A stretch of DNA of 64,000 nt from Arachis hypogaea (taxonomy: Eukaryota; Streptophyta; Magnoliopsida; Fabales; Fabaceae), in assembly GCF_003086295.3 (NCBI RefSeq), contig NC_092052.1:13422346-13486345 (forward strand), written 5' to 3'. Both the position numbers and the translations under genes were made by a program. The number at the start of each line of letters is the position of its first letter. Within the stretch, counting starts at the first letter, position 1. The notes beneath the pieces were generated by a model that saw only the letters and a program-made list of their open reading frames with translations, searched no databases and was not told the DNA's origin. Of this stretch, positions 22,454-34,088 are shown piece by piece.

Positions 22454-22462
22454 TTTTACATA

Positions 22463-22981
22463 TTATGATTCTAAGATTAAGAGTTAACGTTTTTATTCCT
22501 TGAATTTCAGATTGAATTTTTTTTTATTCTTCGATTTTACAAATTTTTCGTAATGAGTACCCCCAACTCGTAATTTGTAGACTCAAGTGTTTAAGTTTTC
22601 AAAATTTTAATGGACACATATAAAAAAAATTCAAGTTGTTAGAATTAATAATTAATAAATTTATTATGCATAAAATAGTAACTTAATTGCAGAATTTGAG
22701 TTTAAGATAAAGAAATTATGTTCTCTTATAGACAATTGTATATGAATTTTATTCATTTAAATGCAATTTATCTAAATAATTTTTTCTATCAAAAGCAACT
22801 ACGTAAATAATTATTGAATTATGAAAATTTTCAATTTAGATTAGTTGTTGATTCATGAATTTTTCTCAATAAAAAATTATCCAAAAATTATTTCTTTACT
22901 TCTACGATTGTACCACAAATTTTTATATATATATTTTTTAAATAATAATATGCTTAAAAATATTTTATGCAAATTTAATTA
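22463..22981. other. AT-rich DNA, no gene seen
   Basis: Low-complexity sequence between the Pack-MULE candidate and the next MITE; nothing recognisable. Confidence 0.5.
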
Positions 22982-22990
22982 AAATAAATC

Positions 22991-23506
22991 GAGATAATAC
23001 TCAATTTGGTCCCTAAACTTACACGCGAGTCTCAATTTAGTCTCTGAAGTTTCAATTGTCTCTATTTAGTCCCCAAACTTTGTGAACATAACTCATGTTA
23101 GTTCTTGAAACAATTTTCAACGTACAAACGTTAACGGAATACTGTCGTGACAGCCGGATGCCACACTAAACTTTATAAAATGATGTCGTTTTGGTTTTGG
23201 CACTCAAATAACCTAAAAACATCTTAAATGATGTTTATTAAAATTTTACCTAACAAAATAAGTAACACGATGCCATTTTTGAGCTATTTAAATGTCAAAA
23301 CCAAAACTGTATCATTTTACAAGTTTTAACGTGACATGTGATAGTCTACAACAGCGCTCTATTAACGTTTTTATACTAAAAATGGTCTCATGGACTAATA
23401 TGAGGCACATTTATAAATTTCGAGGACTAAATAGAGGCAATTAAAATCTTAAGAGACTAAATTGAAACTCATGTATAAGATCAGGGATCAAATTGAATAT
23501 TATCTC
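22991..23506. mobile_element. 516-bp MITE with perfect 9-bp TSD
   Basis: Terminal inverted repeats start GAGATAATACTCAATTTG and end CAAATTGAATATTATCTC. Inverted similarity continues for about 100 bp (GGTCCCTAAACTT..., TCTATTTAGTCC). The 9-mer AAATAAATC is repeated exactly on both sides (22982-22990 and 23507-23515). A 9-bp duplication points to the Mutator (MULE) superfamily. Non-coding. Confidence 0.88.
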
Positions 23507-23515
23507 AAATAAATC

Positions 23516-24464
23516 ATATCTTTACGTGTTTAAGTATAAATGTGGTTCGTCTTTAAAATGTTTAATTAAGATTTTTGACGTTATTCTTTATTGGTAGAGA
23601 AAGTTTTTATCTTTTTACTTTATAAGCTTCAATCTCTTGGTGTCAAGTAATATATTTTGGAGAATTCATCCTCTCAATTTTTTTTCAATTATTTGATAAA
23701 TTATAATCTCTCATCTTACATTCTTTTAATGAGATAAAAAAAATTATAAAAAAAGATATTAAATAATAAAAAAGTATACCTTATTAAATAATTAAAAAAA
23801 ATTGAAAGAAATTCTTCGTAGTAAATGTGCAAAAAAATCTTTTTGATCGATTATTTATCAGTCTAGTAATTAGAAGCCTTTGACGTATACAGTAGTCATA
23901 TAATCACAAATTTAAATTTATAAACCCTTTTACTTTTTTAATAAAATTTTTGTATCATGTACTTTAATGTTTACCTTTTTATGACCATGCATTTTTTGTT
24001 TTTTATTAACTTCCTTGTTGTCATAATTTATTTTGAGCTGTTATCATTTGCATTTAATCTACTACTTACGAATAATTTTTAGCATTCAAATGTATTTTCA
24101 CTATTTTGAAATCTTCCCATAATGCATTTTTATTACTAAATACAAAGCTGAGATAATAATAAATGTCAATAATTCAAAAATATAACAAAATAATCAATTA
24201 GTTTAACAGCTACCCTTCATATATTTTAAGGGTTTTTTTTTATTATATAACTTTAAGACATATATTAAATTTATAAATTAAAAATTTGTTTATTAAAAAT
24301 ATAAAAAATTTAAATTTTTAATATATTTATTTTGCTTTTATCAAATAAAAATATTTAAAATTTTTTACACCCTAATATATGTTAGTTAAATTTATATTTT
24401 AATGGTGACATTATAGGTTTAAACTTTAAAACCTTCTTACACCTACACCTTCTAGAAAGCAATA
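23516..24464. other. AT-rich DNA, no gene seen
   Basis: No conserved frame or element terminus was noticed before the large inverted-repeat element that starts at 24474. Confidence 0.5.
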
Positions 24465-24849
24465 TTAAATAAAGAGTAATTACTCAAATCAGCCCAAGGA
24501 TTTTAGAATCAAACATTTTAGTCCCTAAGAAAAATTAATACACAGATCAATCCCAAGGTCTTACTCCGGCAGATAAATCAGTCCCCAGTTCATTTTTCGG
24601 CAGAATAATTACCCAGATTAGTCCCCAAAGATTTTAAAAACGGACATTTTAGTCTCCAAGAAAAACTAATGTACAAATCAATCCTCAACGTTTCTCTCTA
24701 TTAGACATAATAGTCCTCCGTCCAAAAATAAAATAATTATTATTATTAATTGCACAATAATATTGTACTATATTTTTTGTATTTTTTGGATAAAAATAAT
24801 GATAAATTTATTCATTAAATTCTTTTATATATATATATAATATAGTCAC

Positions 24850-24853
<4 letters not shown>

Positions 24854-24899
<46 letters not shown>
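24854..24899. repeat. (AAT)n microsatellite in the inverted-repeat element
   Basis: About 15 uninterrupted trinucleotide units. The mirror position in the right arm (about 29366-29392) holds (TTA)n followed by (TA)n, so the tract belongs to the element's structure. Confidence 0.9.
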
Positions 24900-24901
<2 letters not shown>

Positions 24902-25156
24902 TAAAATTATTAGAAATTATTTTACAAGAAATTTAAGGTTAATTAAAACATTTGATATTTTTGTATTTAATATAATCAAAAGATGTCCTATGTAAAAAAA
25001 AAATATATGTTTGTATTAAAAAATATGTATTAAAAGAAAATATTTTAATTTGTACTTATATTAAATACATATTTTTTAAAATAGTACATCTTTTTATTAT
25101 ATTAAATACAAAAATATCAAATAATTTTAACTTTGAATTTCTTGTAAAATAATCTC

Positions 25157-25158
<2 letters not shown>

Positions 25159-25205
<47 letters not shown>

Positions 25206-25209
25206 GAGT

Positions 25210-25259
<50 letters not shown>
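25159..25259. repeat. (TTA)n followed by (TA)n microsatellites
   Basis: (TTA)n spans about 25159-25205 and (TA)n 25215-25258, joined by TTGAGTGAC. A (AAT)n tract also lies at 25329-25363. Confidence 0.9.
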
Positions 25260-25261
<2 letters not shown>

Positions 25262-25328
25262 AATGAATAAATTTATCATTATTTTTATTTAGAAAATATA
25301 AAAAATCATGGTATAATATTATTATGTA

Positions 25329-25370
<42 letters not shown>

Positions 25371-25579
25371 AAATTATTAGAGATTATTTTACAAGAAATT
25401 TAAAGTTAAAATCATTTGATATTTTTGTATTTAATATAATCAAAAGATACCTATATAAAAATTTAATGAATAAATTTATCATTATTTTTAGGGTAAAAAA
25501 CCTAAACAAGCCAAAGGGATATCAAATTTACACAAATAAGCCAAAGCAAAATCTGATTCATCAATCAACCAAAGGACAT

Positions 25580-25725
25580 TTCTATATAGTTCGAACCAAA
25601 TAGATTCGAACTCACTTTCCAAGTAATTCGAACCAAATAGGTTCGATTTACACGTAAATTAATTCGAACCAGCTTGGTTCGAATTACACAGACCATATTT
25701 CGTACTAGCATGGTTCGAATTAGTG
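25580..25725. repeat. Left subterminal palindrome array of the MULE
   Basis: Four imperfect palindromes of the type AATTCGAACC-(4-6 nt)-GGTTCGAATT lie at about 25588-25611, 25624-25650, 25659-25687 and 25700-25720. Each core differs (AAATA, AAATA, AGCT, AGCA). They abut the terminal inverted repeat and precede the TATATATA box at 25740, so they may be transposase-binding sites, as known for subterminal repeats in other elements. Confidence 0.8.
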
Positions 25726-25785
25726 AGGAGGAGAGCTGTATATATATGGTGTGAAGGTGAGTTGCTATCATTAGAGTGGGGTTAC

Positions 25786-28412
25786 ATGGCTAGTGAGGAG
25801 AGTTTCGCTGTGTTGGTTCACCACAGAGGATCCATTAAGAAGAAAACTCGTTCCGGTGTGAAGTTCACTGATAAGGATCCTCTCTGTATTATCGTCATGC
25901 CTACGACGAGGTATGAGGACCTTGTTAGCTCTGTACTGCTGAAACTCGGTCTGGAAGGTGTGAAACGGGTTAAGAAGTTTTTTTTATCGATTTCCAATCA
26001 CGGTGCTCCAGAACACCGTAAAGTACGATTGTTTCACGATCGGGAGTGATGAGGACTTGCAGGTCATGTTTCCTTATTGCCGTCAGTTTCCAGAGGTTAG
26101 GACACCAGAACTGTTGGCAAAGTTGGTTGACGCGGTGTCCAGCTCGGGGGTTCGAACCGGAATACCACCACTTTAGCCACGGTAGCCGGTTCTAGCTCCA
26201 GACCTGCCGTTGCATCTTCCTCCGTCCCTGCGTACGAGCCACCCGTCCAACCTGTCGCCTCCCCTTCGTTCGTTGTTGATCTCATCGGCAGTGTAGGCGA
26301 CGAGGTCGGTAAAGGTGGGTATCTGCCGACATCTTTACAGTGTGCTGCACCGGCTGGGGTTGGAGATGGATTCTTGGATGATCCAGAGGACGATGATGTC
26401 GAGCTGGATATGATTGTTGATGACAGTGGCGATGATGTTGGAGCAAGTGAGCCTGCTGGGCCGGACGGTGGTTCTAGCTCTGGCACGCAGCAGTACCCTC
26501 CATATTTTTCCTCTTTGGACTTGGATGCCATGAGGCAGGAGGGGGTTGCTGGGTAGCCGGCTGGATTTGGCGCTAGAGATGCTGAAGGGTCTGCAGGTCT
26601 GACAGAGTTTCAGGTTGGTCAGCGATTTTCGGATAAAGAAGAGGCCCTGTTAAGTGTCAAGACTTACAGCATCCGGCGAGGGGTACAGTACAAGGTCGTG
26701 GAGTCTGACAATCGCTGGTATGTGGGCAAGTATTCTGAGTTCGGCAATGGTGCACATGGTTGATTCGGCTCAGTCTCCGACAGCGCAAGGGGATTTGGGA
26801 GGTCAAACGTTACAACGGACCGCATACTTGTCTCGCCACCTCCATTTTCAACGACCACAGGAGTTTGAATTACCATGTCATATCGGCATTCATTATGCCA
26901 ATGGTGAGGGCTGATGCATTTGTCAGTATCAAAGTGCTCATAAATGCCACCGCCGCACACTTTGGGTTTAGGTCGACTTACAGGAGGGTCTGGTTGGCGA
27001 AGCAGAAGGCGGTTGCCCTCATCTATGGTGACTGGGATGATTCGTACAACGAGCTCCCAAGGTGGGTGTTAGGAGTGCAGTTAACGATGCCTGGTACTGT
27101 TGCAGTGCTAAGGACGAGCCCTGTTCGTGTCGGTGGACAGTTGGACGCGTCTCGAGCTTATTTTCACAGACTATTCTGGACCTTTCCACCATGTATCGAG
27201 GCATTCCGTCATTGCAAGTCCCTAGTTAGTATTGACGGCACCCATCTGTATGGCAAGTATGGGGGAACGTTGCTTGTCGCGATTGCACAGGACGGGAACT
27301 CCAACATACTCCCTGTTGCATTCGCATTAGTCGAGGGTGAGAATGCTGAGTCGTGGTCCTTCTTTCTCTCCCACCTGCGTGAGCATGTGACACCGCAGCC
27401 GGATATGCTGGTTATCTCGGACAGGCATAACGGCATCAAGGCCGCCCTTGAGGCTCCTGATGGAGGCTGGTTACCTCCGTCTGCATACCGGGCATTATGC
27501 ATTCGACATGTTGCGGCAAATTTCGCCCTCACCTTCAAGGGCAAAGACACAAGGAGGCTACTTGTGAATGCGGCGTACGCTAAGACCGAGGTAGAGTTCC
27601 AGTACTGGTTTGATATTCTTAGGACCGAAGACCCGACGATGTGTGGCTGGGCTAATCGGATTGAGTATTCCTTGTAGACACAACATTGTGATGAGGGGCG
27701 TAGATTCGGACACATGACGACGAATATATCTGAGTGTGTGAACTCGATCCTCAAGGGTGTCAGAAACCTTCCTGTGTGCTCGCTAGTCAAGGCAACATAC
27801 GGAAGGTTGGCCGAATTATTTGTTCGCAAAGGGAAGGAGGCTGAGGCGCAGATGGGTACCGGACAACAATTTAGTCAGCACTTGGTGAAGTGTATAGAGG
27901 CCAACTTGAAGACGGCTAGGTGCTTCACGGTAACTGTGTACGACAGGGATAACTCCGAGTTCACCGTCGCAGAGACAATTCCGACTGGTTCTTTCTCACT
28001 GGGTACCTACAGAGTCTCGCTTGCATCTCACACATGTGACTGCGGATACTTCCAGGCACTTCATTTCCCGTGTCCCCACGCACTGGCATGCTGTGCCTAC
28101 TCACGGCTTCCATGGGAGCCTTACGTCCACCAGGTGTATCGTCTTAGTTCGGTCTTCAGTGTGTATCAGATGAGTTTCACACCTCCCATTCCGGAGGGTT
28201 TCTGGCCACCATATGACGGGCCGACTGTCATCCCTGACCCCAATAAGAGGCGTGCGAGAGAGGGTCGTCCCAGGTCCACTCGGATACGGACCAATATAGA
28301 CGAGGCAGATCCGAACCGGCCAAAGAGATGTGGGCTTTGTCGGCAGCCCGGCCACACACGTCGGAGTTGCCCACAGCTCGGAGGAGCAGAGCACACACGG
28401 GAACATGATTAG
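25786..28412 (+). pseudogene. MULE transposase (mudrA-like), nearly complete but broken
   Basis: The frame begins with MASEESFAVLVHHRGSIKKK, a start typical of plant MULE proteins. It is shifted near 25980-26050 at a T run and again around 26560-26760. The main block (26760-27677) holds the transposase core with the DDE-type stretch (VSIDGTHLYGKYGG, LLVAIAQDGNSNILPVAFAL, MLVISDRHNGIKAAL). A TAG at 27675-27677 interrupts it in frame; the frame then continues to 28412 with a SWIM zinc finger (CDCGYFQALHFPCPHALACC, about 28038-28097) and a CCHC knuckle (CGLCRQPGHTRRSC, about 28329-28370). Base composition is clearly higher in G+C than the neighbourhood. The breaks make autonomous activity unlikely. 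Confidence 0.9.
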
Positions 28413-28679
28413 GTGTATTGGTGGCTTTGGTACTTTTGTTATTTCAATTTCGCGTTTAGATTCCACTATTATCGGTTTTCTTGCTTGTAGTTGGTGACTG
28501 ATAGAATTTATTAACGTTAGTGTGATGTACTTTGAATGGGATTTTAGTTAATGAATATGTTCTGTCACCGCAGTTTTAAACGAAATGTATGTCTAATGCA
28601 CACCGGCAAAAATAACTTTACGAGTTTTATTAAGACATGATGCGGAAACTATGTTCGTAACTTAAATTGCTTGCTGGAA

Positions 28680-28895
28680 CGAATTCTGAGTAATTCGAAC
28701 CAAGCTGGTTCGAATTACTTTGTAAATATTTCTTCAGTGTAAATCGAACCTATTAGGTTCGAATTATCAAGTTAGGGTTCGAACCAATTTGGTTCGAATT
28801 ATGTTGCTTTGTTCTATACGTGTAATTCGAACATATTTGGTTCGAATTACTTGGAAAGTGAGTTCGAACCTATTTGGTTCGAACTATATAGAAAT
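28680..28895. repeat. Right subterminal palindrome array of the MULE
   Basis: Five imperfect palindromes mirror the left array: GTAATTCGAACCAAGCTGG-type at 28691-28720, then about 28742-28768, 28776-28802, 28820-28850 and 28861-28888. The inner spacers again vary (AAGCT, TATTA, AATTT, ATATTT, TATTT). Confidence 0.8.
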
Positions 28896-29031
28896 GTCCT
28901 TTGGTTGATTGATGAATCAGATTTTGTTTTGGCTTATCTGTGTAAAATTGATCTCCCTTTGGCTTGTTTAGGTTTTTTACCCTTATTTTTATCTAGAAAA
29001 TATAAAAAATTATGGTATAATATTATTATGT

Positions 29032-29032
29032 A

Positions 29033-29089
<57 letters not shown>

Positions 29090-29090
29090 C
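29032..29090. repeat. (AAT)n microsatellite, right arm
   Basis: About 19 trinucleotide units directly right of the nested MULE. A second mixed tract, (TTA)n then (TA)n, is at 29366-29441. Confidence 0.9.
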
Positions 29091-29394
29091 AATAAAATTA
29101 TTAGAGATTATTTTACAAGAAATTCAAAGTTAAAACCATTTGATATTTTTGTATTTAATATAATCAAAAGATGTACTATTTTTAAAAATATGTTTGCATT
29201 AAAAAAAATATGTATTTAATATAAATCCAAATTAAAATATTTTTTAATACATATTTTTTAATACAAACATATATATATTTTTTTTACATAGGACATCTTT
29301 TGATTATATTAAATACAAAAATATCAAATGGTTTTAAGTTTGAATTTCTTATAAAATAATTTCTAATAATTTTATTATTATTATTATTATTGAG

Positions 29395-29442
<48 letters not shown>

Positions 29443-29809
29443 AATTTAATGAATAAATTTATCATTATTTTTGTCCAAAAATACAAAAAATATAGTACAA
29501 TATTATTTTGTAATTAATAATAATAATTATTTTATTTTATTTTATTTTTGGACGGAGGACTATTATGTCTAACAGAGAGAAATATTGGGGATTGATTTGT
29601 ACATTAATTTTTTTTGGGGCTAAAATATCCGTTTTTAGAATCTTTGGGGACTGATTTGAGTAATTACTTTGCCGGGAAATGAACTGGGGACTAATTTGTC
29701 TGCCGGAGTAAAACGTTGGAAATTGATCTTTATATTAATTTTTTTTAGGGACTAAAATGTCCAATTCTAAAATCTTGAGGAACTGATTTGGTAATTACTC
29801 TTAAATAAA

Positions 29810-32335
29810 TAATAATAAGAGTCGTTCAATTAGTTTCAGTCAACATATTATTAACGTAGACAAGCCATCACACTTTTAGAAATATCAAGTGTTAAATTTT
29901 GTTTAATTCTCTTTTTTCAAAAAAAAATTCCATGAATTATCAAGGTCTTTTTTAATGATGATGAAATCATAATTATTTTCTGATTTGTTTTTATTTAAAT
30001 AATCAATGTTCTTTTTTACTTTATTTATATTAGGTACATGAGTTTTTTTTTTTTTTTTTTTTTTTGTTCAGAGCACCGATCATTGTAGTTCTCGAGTTTC
30101 TAAATACTTGAATCCTGTATGAGTTCACAACCTCGGCAATGGCAATAAGTTTTTATCTGCGGAACGGAGAGTAAAATAAATACACAATAGCAGCAAAGAC
30201 CAAAAAAAAAAAGTATTGCAATTTTTTAAGGTTGATTCAACCATACTTTTTTTTTATATTTTTTATATTTAAGTATATTATTCATCTTATAAATATGTGT
30301 TGTGTAAACTCATTTGTAATGAGATATAATAATATAATATAATTTTTTAATATAATTAAAATTATTTTGAGAAATTGATCTTGTTTGTTTTTTATGAATT
30401 TTTTAAATTTTTAATAAAAGATAAAAAATAAAAATTAATTTTATATTCAAACTAAGTAATTTAGATGTTTGAAAATTATAATTTTCAAACTTTGGAATAG
30501 AACTCAAAATAAAAAAATTGTGACAAGTGAGGTGACGCATTTCGAGAGACGGTGCTATTTACATGAAAAAAATTTGTAGAAAAATTGGGTTAGAGATATG
30601 AAATTGTCATTATTCTCCTACTTCAAATTTTCAATGTCTCGAGTTCGTCATTTCTATGGTGGAGGTTATATCTACAAAAATTCCAATGCTTAAGTTAGGT
30701 ACAAATTTATTTCTATTTTTATTGTCCTATTTTTATTTTTTTTTCTTTCTTACGTAAATTCAGTTTGGATAGGTATATAAGTAATTTTTTTTTTTAACTT
30801 ATGAAAAATTACAATATTAATATTTGATATAATTTTTAAAACTAGCTTGTGATTTTCTAAAAATCGTTTAAAGTGTTTATGGAAAAGTAAAAAAAAAATA
30901 TTTTTTTTAATAAAAAACTTTTTATCATTTTCTTTTTAAAATAAGCAATTTTATAAGTAAAAAATCAAACACAAAATAATTTATTTATAAGTTATTTTTT
31001 GTTCGCAAATTACCTTAAACGATGGAATCCACATTCCGGCAAGATTGTGAGCTTCATGGTCTCCATCCGATTAAGTGAATGGTGGAGGGTGACCTGCAAA
31101 GATACTACTCCGATGCAAAGACAAGTTTCGAGTTCTTGGATTAGAAAGGAACAAATTGAGTTCGAGAATCATTGAACCACTAAAACCAAAATCTGAATTC
31201 CTAACACTTTTAATATAAATCTTTATATTTTAAGTTATTTTAAAAAAAAAACTTAATTAAATTATTTATTTAAACTACCCCTTAATTTTTTCAGTTTAAT
31301 GACCAAGAGATTATTCTATAAATAAGAAATTTTTACTCCACGAAAAAAAGTTCTCTCTTTAAAAATCAATAACAATGGCTGAAATAACACAAATACAATA
31401 ACCGATATTTAAATGCAAACTAAGTGCATATACTTCACACCATCTCAAGTTCTTGTACGCAAGGCATTACAATTGTAATAAGTGTATAACTAATTTGAGT
31501 TATCCAGTAGTCATTTTATTTGTTTTCTTTAAACAAGTTAAGAATTTAAATTATTTTTTATATATGTAATAATTAATTGATAAATAATAATAAATAAAAA
31601 TTTAATTTATAATAAATTAATTCTTCATTTATCAAATTAGTGAATATCATAAAAAACAAAATTTTTGTTTTTATAAATAATAATTATGTTAAAGTAGTTG
31701 TTTACATAAAAATAAATTTATATAAAAATAATAGTTCATATGTAAATAATTAAATATATATTATGTTAAGTAATTTAGTTAAATATATCAAATTATTTAA
31801 TTAATAGTTCGTAATTATCATTTTTATGTAAAAATTATGAGAGTAGTTATGTTAAATAATTATTATATATATATTGAAATCTCTTTTATTCCAATAAAAC
31901 ATTTCCTTTAAATATTTTTTAAACAATAGTAGTAGGTAGTATTGTAACGGTTAAAAACAAATACATAAAACACATTTAATTAGCTAGGTGTTGGTCAATA
32001 CCCGACCATCCAAATCTCTTGTGGATGCAGTCATCCATGGTCGTTGCATTTGAATGCACGCCAAATGCACCATATAAATATCACTATTCATAAAAAATTA
32101 ATTACTAAATTAATTATTATATATTTATATATAAATAAAAATTTTATTAACTATATTTATTAAAAAAATTTATAAATAATTATATATATTATTTTATATA
32201 TTTTTAATATATTTTTTATTTTAATATTTGTATTTATAATTTAATAACTAATTTTTTTATATATATACGTAATATGTTTATTGTGTATTAATGAATGGAA
32301 AACAAATATCCAGCCTTCTTTTAGGTCAATATCCG
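29810..32335. other. AT-rich intergenic DNA with minor retroelement debris
   Basis: No gene is seen. The segment 31020-31180 (GACCTGCAAAGATACTACTC...) resembles the stretch at 39215-39250 (GTACTTGCAAAAGACACTCC) and is probably a fragment of a related repeat. GGTCAATACCCGACC (31993) and GGTCAATATCCGACC (32325) are near-identical direct words about 330 bp apart enclosing very AT-rich DNA. The remainder is low-complexity. Confidence 0.4.
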
Positions 32336-32339
32336 ACCG

Positions 32340-32735
32340 GCCATATATAGTAAAAAATATATAGTAAAATATATTTTAGACGAAACATTTCTTTGACAAA
32401 GAATTTTTAAATAAATTAGAAAAAGGCCCCAAAAACTTTCATTTTGCCAAACTCAAGTGTTTGGAGTAATATATTATCATCATTTTTTTTAGTTAAACGA
32501 GTTGCTAGCTATATTATTATTTGTGAGAATAGTTATTCGATATTCTAGCTTGTGAAACTTTTCTTGGAATAATCTAAAATTAAATCAATTTTATTCTTAA
32601 AAAAAGGATGAATTTTCTTTATTTTTTTAGTGTAATAACAATTATTTAGATTATATAAAAGTCAATAAAAAAGAATTGTAAAGAAATAAAAACTCACTCT
32701 TCTATAATAAAAAAAACTTATATTCATTGTAAGTT
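32340..32735. repeat. Segment duplicated at 37095-38000 (copy A)
   Basis: Blocks such as TTTGCCAAACTCAAGTG, TTTGACAAAGAATTTTTAAA and GAAATAAAAACTCACTCTTC recur in the same order and direction in copy B. Copy A lacks the two MITEs found in copy B. No coding function is apparent. Confidence 0.65.
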
Positions 32736-32739
32736 CTCA

Positions 32740-33280
32740 GTAATGGTAGAGTAAGTATAAGAGGTGAGTTGCATAAAAATGTAGCTTAAAAAGTGAGTTA
32801 GAAGGAGCTGAGTCAGCAGAAAAGTCTCTAGAAGAAGATGAATCAGTAGAGTTAGTTATAGGAAGTTAAGTTCTGTTATGCAAGTGTAATATGTATGACT
32901 TCTGTTATTGAAGTGTGATAAGTGTGATTTGTAGTATTAGAAAACTCTATAAATAAGTTGGTGTATTAAGATAGTGTTAATCTTTGTAATGTTCAGTTAG
33001 AAATGCATACACAGTAACAATGCTCTTAGTTCTTTTTCTACTATCTCAGTTTTATCTTCCAACTCTCTTCTCTCTGCACCTGTATCTGATACTGTCATGG
33101 TATCAGAGCTCTGTGTCTGAAAGAGTTTGAAAGATCAAGAGTTCGATCTTTGATAAACTTCAAAAGTGAAAAAATAGCATAAGACAAACAAAGAAAAAAA
33201 AAAGCCTTTGAAAAAATCAAACAGACCTAAAAGAGACTCTTGTTTGAGGGGGAATGTTAGAGATATAACCATTAAGAACA
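32740..33280 (+). mobile_element. Ty1/copia LTR remnant with primer-binding site and polypurine tract
   Basis: An LTR-like sequence with a TATA-like CTCTATAAATAAG (about 32945) ends in ACTGTCA. It is followed by TGGTATCAGAGC (33098-33109), the usual primer-binding site complementary to initiator tRNA-Met. Only about 140 bp further on comes a polypurine tract (TTTGAGGGGGAA) followed by TGTTAGAGATATAACC, which looks like the start of a 3' LTR. Nearly all internal sequence is missing, so this is an internally deleted and truncated copia copy. Its 5' boundary is approximate. Confidence 0.6.
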
Positions 33281-33284
33281 TGAA

Positions 33285-34085
33285 TAAACAAGCTGTCACA
33301 AGCACAGAAAATAAACCACAATAACGGCCACTACTAAAACAAAGAACATGAAGCAGAACCTACCTCTTTGTAGGGTTGCTCCTAGCGAAGAATGGAGAGG
33401 CGATGATGCGACTTGAACACCCTTACACTTGATTCGACAATGTCTCTCGTCTCGTCAGGTTCTTCTTCGCGCCAAACTTCCAGAGCAACGTCTCTTCCTC
33501 TCAACGTGACCTTTCAGTTTTACTAGTAGTGACACACTAAGTCACAGTAACTCAGTAACTAATAACAGCAGTTGCTAATTGGATTTTAGGGCAAAATTAA
33601 ATTAGGACAAAAATTAAATTGAATGAGGTTAATTTTCAGGTAGGCTAATGAAATTATTAATTACAAATTTCAACTCAAATAAACCTTCTCTTGTCAGCAA
33701 AAATCGGTGTCCACATAAGCATCGTAGTCACCGGAGCTATGGTCCAGCAAGCACGAACACACGCTTGGCAAATTTTTAAAACATTTAAGTACCTTTTTGT
33801 CAATAACAATAATCAGGTACCAAAATGTCAGCATTTAAATCTTTCAGGTACTGTCCGTCATTTATATATATCATTATTTGGTTATACCTTGAGGCACGTA
33901 TATATTTTATGAGGCGGTCTTTTAGTTTGGCAGAATTTTTATTTTTTTTAATAAGTAATAAATTTATTTATTTTAAAATATTAATGGAGTATTGCTAAAT
34001 TTTGATTGTCTAAAAATTTTAAATTGTGTGTACCATTAATTTGGTGTAAAATTAATTGATTATCTTTTTGGGATATAAGGATTAT
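33285..34085. other. Unassigned DNA, no gene seen
   Basis: A G+C-richer patch (33340-33520) has no convincing frame. The remainder is AT-rich. Confidence 0.45.
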
Positions 34086-34088
34086 TAT

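Larger units (their letters stand above)
25491..28982 (+). mobile_element. Mutator-like element (MULE), 3.5 kb, perfect 9-bp TSD
   Basis: Termini are GGGTAAAAAACCTAAAC at the left and GTTTAGGTTTTTTACCC at the right, followed inward by about 100 bp of well-matched inverted repeat (AAATCTGATTCATCAATCAA, CAAAGGACATTTCTATATAG and their complements). TTATTTTTA flanks it on both sides (25482-25490 and 28983-28991). Inside each end lies an array of imperfect TTCGAACC...GGTTCGAA palindromes. Between these is a mudrA-type transposase gene. The element sits inside the right half of a larger inverted-repeat element, so it is the younger insertion. Confidence 0.95.
24474..29800. mobile_element. Large inverted-repeat (foldback, MULE-like) element with perfect 9-bp TSD, hosting a nested MULE
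   Basis: The left end GAGTAATTACTCAAATCAG and the right end CTGATTTGGTAATTACTC are inverted copies. Inverted similarity extends several hundred bp inward (the CAGTCCCCAGTTCATTT, CGTCCAAAAATAAAATAAT and ATTTGATATTTTTGTATTTA blocks appear in both arms). TTAAATAAA occurs exactly at 24465-24473 and 29801-29809. The arms (24474-25490 and 28983-29800) contain repeated inner palindromes plus (AAT)n and (TA)n tracts, and no coding sequence of their own. Without the nested MULE the element would be about 1.8 kb. The 9-bp duplication suggests a MULE-type non-autonomous element. Confidence 0.85.

Noticed and set aside
31993..32340. GGTCAATANCCGACC direct repeats as a target duplication
   Set aside because: At 15 bp with one mismatch they are possible, but the enclosed DNA has no termini or tail of a known element type.
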